A DNA stretch of 64,000 nt from Chenopodium formosanum (Eukaryota; Streptophyta; Magnoliopsida; Caryophyllales; Amaranthaceae): NCBI GenBank assembly GCA_024500155.1, contig CM044869.1, positions 54,267,898 through 54,331,897 of the forward strand. Reading direction: 5' to 3'. The notes under the pieces are model-generated. The model saw nothing but the letters and a program-made list of their open reading frames with translations, did not search any database and had not been told where the DNA came from. Position numbers and translations under genes: made by a program. This document shows, one piece after another, positions 59,425 through 64,000 of this stretch. Numbering within the stretch: the first letter of the stretch is position 1; each line of letters starts with the position of its first letter.

Positions 59425-62400
59425 TCAAATTTTCTTTCCTGCCAACCACTGGCTATAAAATTCCAATGCTTCTCTAGGCTTGTCTTCTGGCACCATATGC
59501 CCCGCACCCTGTTTTGAAAGAGAATGCAGAATGATGATCAGTAATCAGTAGCCAATTATGAGGACATAATTGTCATGTTCGAAGAACTTTCTGTTAAATG
59601 CGTATTAGGATAAAAGATATGACTCATACGAGTACAATTAATAAATAACTATTATGGGTTATACAGCAGAAGAGCAAGTAAGGTTCTTATGGGCTGCTGA
59701 CCTTAATAGTAAGAAAGGTGAGGTTCCTGTCATAACCTTGTGTAAACCTGAAAGTTGCAATCAATAGGATGATTATCAAATGCACCATAATTCTCTGATA
59801 TTTAGCTTTACCATTCTTAAGATTTTAGTAGAATGAATGTACCCAGCAACTTGTCCATTTGTAAACCATGGTCTCCACTCGTCGATGATTTTGTAACCAA
59901 GTGATCTTGTCCATGCTTGACTTCCAGTATATGGCACCACCATATCATGGTCTCCGCTACAAAATTCAGTTTAAAACATCTATTAGTTTACAAAGAATTT
60001 ATGGACATGCACAATGCTAAACTATAGACTTAGATATATGTAACTACTAAATGCTAACATACCTGTATATGAGCACCCGCAGGCCCATAGAAATAAGCCT
60101 CTTATGGTATATAATCATGCTGCCAACATCACGATGATATGTGAGGCGGTCTGTACAAGAATCCCATCTGCCAGTCTCTCTTTCCTGATGCAAAATTTAC
60201 CAGGGAATAATCAAACTTGTCAATGGATTTGCATGTTTTCTACATGGCTTTTTACCAAGAACTGATCAAAGGTGCTTATCCTACCTCTGCAGCATGCATT
60301 GCTTTCCTGACCGCCTTATTGTTAAGCCACAGGATGGGAGCCATATCACTCTGATAAAGTTATGAAGTGGAAGTGAGTCCTTAACATAAACAGAGTTGAG
60401 AAATCTACTGTGACAGTAAATTTGGGACTGCGATACCAGTAATGGATCGAAACTTAAGGACCAGTTCGGTATATCTCACTGTCAGTTTCCAGTTTATGGA
60501 TACTCAAAAGTTAGTCATGTTGATCTTAAGAACTGACTACATATTAATTTGAAGCTAAATTTTCTGATTTTTGGAACTTCTGGCCTGTTTATAGCTAAAA
60601 TTTCAAACTGTAAAAGATTACAAGTAAATGAAGCATTGATCTAAAATTTAAAGGATCAATATAAACACTTTATGCATTCATCAATGCATGACTGATAGAC
60701 GACGAGTAATGACAATTTGATCCAGAACAAAGGAATTAGCAAAAAATTTATAGTAACTTATACTTACATGACATAAAGTAGTAACGTTGCTGATAACTTG
60801 TGACCAAATTGAACTAATTTTATGATCTGTAAATGTTCTCTGGACAGGAAGACGCCTCTCATTGTGTCCAAATTTGCCAAAGCTTCTTGACGATTTCATA
60901 TTAGCATTATCAAGATCTTCGTCATCAATGCAGGTATAGCATTGATACCCTTCATCATAATAAAAATCATAGCATTGTTCCAAGATGTTATAAAGATTCA
61001 CATTCTCAGTGACCTAATGTTAATCAGAAGGCAAAGAAAGTCAGCAATCTTTCTGTAAAAGAACAGAAACTTTCATTTAAAAAGAGCTTAAATCAATTAC
61101 ATCATCAAACTTGTCGAGTTTTCTTTGACAAGTTTCGCTTGATGGTGTTAAATAGCTGCCATGACATACATCGACAATTTCCTGCAGGAATGGAGATAAT
61201 TGAGCTCAAAACCCGGGCTTAAGCAGTTAGATTACTGCTTTGTGAAAAACTGTCAAGATACCTGATATAGATCATCTGAGATCAAGCCCATTCCATGAGC
61301 AAAAGGAACAGCAGCGTTACCATCAAAGTATTTATCAGTAACTCCATTTCCTATCATATAGCCCTGTGTATAGAAGAAATATTGTTACTGTAATCTGTTA
61401 ATCCATCCGTTCCAAAATCTAACTCCGTAGTTACATATACTATTATAGAATGTCCGGAAGATAATATTAAGGTGCATACCTTTAAGTTAATGATAGGCCT
61501 TGAGCCTAAGTCAAATCCTACAAAAAATCAATCATGAGATTGGAAATAAATAGTACATCACCCTCTCCTTTCTAAGGATACAATGTACTCTATGAAATCT
61601 ATTAGATACCTTTCATTATTTCAAGTGCAAGAGTTGGTATAAAAATACCAGCATACGATTCTCCAGCAATGAAAAATGGGTTGTCAAGGTGCTCTGGAAA
61701 CATCTTAAACCACTATATTGCAGCATATCAAATTTCATAAAAATAACATGGAGTTAGTTTCTGTAGAACTTAAACATCTACTACAATATAAGTTCATAAA
61801 GTTACACTAATTACTGCATACCTAACAGTTAGGCAACTAACAAGGGGCGAAATTTCCATATAACATCCTTACCTAAGGTTTAACTAAAGTTTGCACATTG
61901 AAAATGTAACTACTATATAGGACAGTGACATTTTTTTAATTATACATTGAGAAGCAAATAAGTACCTTAAGCAGAAAAATGAGTGTATTTTTTGCAGTCT
62001 TTAAGTCCCCAGTTATGTAATCACTTGTGTTCCTTGAGAAAGAAAAGCCAGTACCTACTGGTGAATCTAAGTAGATAATGTTGGACACCTGCTAAAACAG
62101 ACTAGTTAATTAGCATAAACAGTATAAATTATGAGATTATAATGGAGTAGTAATTTAATAATGAACTCATCAATATTGTTCAAAGTTAGTCTGAAGTTAG
62201 TAGAAAAGTTGTAGGATTAGACCTTAGACCAGCTATATGGATTAGGATGCAGCTTTGGCAAATCTTCCGAACTAATTGGGCTGGAGGCTTCGAAATTGAA
62301 TGGGCCTATGTACATTTTCAACCGCAATTATATAACAATTCCAACATAAAATCAAGTTACTCACATCAAACTTCCTCTTTTCCTAATACATGCACCCTTT

Positions 62401-63315
62401 TGACTTTCATGTTTGACGACAAATAAATTTGATCATTAAACAGTAAAAGTAGGTGACAAGCGACAACTTACAGTTAAATTTCCCGTCATAAATTATTTCT
62501 ATTGTGAATTGGAAAAAAAGTTACTATTGTTGTTCTTTAGAAATACGGGGTGTAAACTGACACCTCATAGCACATTGTATATCCGTCAGTGCCATAAAGT
62601 TAAGATTTTTAACATTCGGACAATAAAGTACTATATCGAAAAAGTAGGGGTAAAAAGATTTACCATGCTCATAAACTAAGCCTCCTAAGCTTGAACATCC
62701 AGGTCCACCATTAAGCCACAAAACAACATGATCTTTTGCAGGATTTCTTTCTGATTCCACAAAATAGTAGAACATGTGTTTCGCGTTATGTTCATCAATT
62801 GGCACATACCTTGAACACCACCAACATGTAACAACAATAATAAATCACAAACTAAAAACAAAAAACCACATCCATTTTCACTCAACAATAATGAAAATAT
62901 ACAAAGTCAAAAAATCATGTTGGGTAAGAGTTGATCATAGGACGTATTTGGCTAGGCTACACATTATAAGAAGATAGTCCATGCCCGCATAATAGATCAC
63001 CCCAAAAATAATCGATTCAGACCCCGAAATCGGCCTTTAAGCTTTAATTAATCAAGCCGAAAATTGGCTGGCAGGCCGGGTTGATTTGATCAGCTCTACA
63101 ATTGATCTATTTATTATACATACTAAACAAAATCAGAAAGACAAAAAGAAATAATGTAACGCTTACCCAGAGTAGTGCTTAGAAGGGAAGCTGCCACTAA
63201 AACCTGGCAAATGTGTAACAAGTGAACTTTGAGGTGCAGCTTTAATCAGAGTAAACCAAAGTATGACATGAATAATTAGTGTTGCTAGTGTAACAACATG
63301 ACAATTTCTAGACAT
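59425..63315 (-). CDS. serine carboxypeptidase-like protein (S10 family, SCPL20-like)
   Basis: Fourteen exons: 63315-63167, 62809-62664, 62305-62223, 62088-61966, 61712-61610, 61517-61480, 61363-61262, 61181-61101, 61013-60768, 60350-60285, 60184-60063, 59956-59843, 59747-59702 and 59508-59425. They total 1,503 nt (500 aa) in one open frame. The N-terminal hydrophobic stretch (VVTLATLIIHVILWFTLIKA) is a signal peptide. S10 hallmarks are all present: substrate-binding LWLNGGPGCSS, catalytic Ser in GESYAG, catalytic Asp in GDHDMVVP and catalytic His in GAGHMVPE. The GYVPIDEH...MFYYFVESE start resembles the SCPL20 group of secreted or vacuolar carboxypeptidases. Some SCPLs are acyltransferases; nothing here decides between them, but the conserved GESYAG and family position favour a peptidase. 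Exon 3 uses donor AAG|GTCTAA, which is weak but GT. The gene is intact. Confidence 0.95.
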
Positions 63316-63960
63316 TCTGAATATATTTTCTTGATAAAACGATGCAATTAGCCGATTACAACTATTGACCCTATTATCGTGTCTCTTATTTCATGAACTT
63401 ATAATCTTCATACAAAACAGTAGGCAAAATGATTGGAATGTGGGTTTAACTTGTATGAAATAAACACTGCATATTCAACTGCAATCTGTATCTACCCTGA
63501 AAATCATCAAGTATACATAGATAAAATAATGGACAATGACATTATCTGATAAGATCTTCAATTTCCAAAAATCTGAAATTTTATTGATATCATCTTGCAT
63601 GATTTAATTCAATAATTATGATTATAGACAAATTAGTTTCTTTTATTAAAATCATTTTCCTATATAAATAAATATATAAAACCTTGTCAAGCCCCATCAA
63701 ATGAGCTGTTTTTGTTTTCCCATCTTTCCCTCTATAGTTTACACTGAATTGCACGTAACCTAATTAACAGGATCAACTGCATGATCAATTTGTTGTTTTA
63801 CATTGTACAGGTGCAATTGATAGTAATATATTTTGATAGTTGATAACTCGATATTGCTAGTCACGCAATAAACATACAGTTTCATGCTTTTGAGCTATTG
63901 GCCTCAGACTCGTCCATTTTTGTGACATACTGATATTACATCAGCTAAACATGTACACCT
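63316..63960. other. SCPL 5' flank / spacer to the next SCPL copy
   Basis: AT-rich; presumed promoter of the minus-strand SCPL gene. No other feature was recognised. Confidence 0.45.
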
Positions 63961-64000
63961 CTAACCTTCTCTCGGTTTCTCTTCTGGCACCAGATGCCCA
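63961..64000 (-). pseudogene. 3' tail of a second SCPL copy (partial, window edge)
   Basis: On the minus strand this reads GHLVPEEKPREG then TAG (63963-63961), matching GHMVPEDKPREA in the last exon of the neighbouring SCPL gene. The stop comes about 13 codons earlier than in the neighbour, so this copy may be truncated. Only 40 bp are visible. Same orientation as the intact gene, implying a tandem SCPL cluster. Confidence 0.6.

Noticed and set aside
1..64000. CRISPR arrays, bacterial operons, organelle inserts or viral insertions
   Set aside because: No regularly spaced repeats, no prokaryotic gene organisation, and no plastid, mitochondrial or viral (e.g. pararetroviral) genes were recognised; the only reverse transcriptase belongs to the Tat gypsy element.

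Overview
This window is nuclear DNA from a flowering plant: AT-rich, GT-AG introns, and plant-specific gene families interleaved with plant transposon families. The gene content (a GH32 invertase with the 9-bp mini-exon, an R2R3-MYB, an arabinogalactan hydroxyproline galactosyltransferase, an SCPL carboxypeptidase) points to a core eudicot. The overall feel of the repeats makes me suspect Caryophyllales, but the sequence alone does not prove that.

Layout. 1-1359: 5' part of a BCS1-type AAA-ATPase (minus), cut by the window edge. 1.7-8.2 kb: a transposon block flanked by two ~240-bp direct repeats. It holds a tRNA-derived SINE with target-site duplications, an (AT)n microsatellite, Stowaway-like and hAT-like MITEs, a dead mariner-like element, a 71-bp tandem repeat and an unrecognised 208-codon ORF. 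8.7-13.6 kb: a cell-wall-invertase-type GH32 gene (plus) with intact catalytic motifs, broken by an exon-1 frameshift and by a 1.06-kb hAT element with a perfect 8-bp TSD in exon 5. 16.6-17.6 kb: a two-exon linker histone H1. 18.5-25.4 kb: an intact 8-exon P-loop kinase gene (minus, 479 aa) of the plant zeta-toxin-domain family that includes calmodulin-dependent NAD kinase. 28.9-41.1 kb: a complete but dead Ty3/gypsy Tat-lineage retrotransposon on the minus strand (two ~400-bp LTRs, 5-bp TSD AGTAA). It carries an intron-containing antisense gene on the plus strand, which is itself interrupted by a 630-bp CACTA element. 43.6-47.4 kb: an intact 7-exon GALT-type hydroxyproline O-galactosyltransferase (minus, 669 aa). 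49.6-50.6 kb: a non-autonomous Mutator-like element with ~300-bp inverted repeats. 56.8-58.5 kb: an intact 3-exon R2R3-MYB (plus, 361 aa), TDF1/MYB35-like but with an eroded R2 repeat. 59.4-63.3 kb: an intact 14-exon serine carboxypeptidase-like gene (minus, 500 aa), with the tail of a second SCPL copy at the right edge.

The genes do not form a pathway. They are unrelated single-copy-style loci separated by transposon-rich spacers. Exon boundaries were read by eye from GT/AG sites, frame and family similarity. For the four genes called intact and fully spanned (the P-loop kinase, GALT, MYB and SCPL genes), the joined exon lengths are multiples of three with no internal stop.

I did not find a clearly new biological system. 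The most interesting items are the hAT-split invertase, the MYB with a degenerate first repeat, and the antisense spliced gene inside the Tat element.
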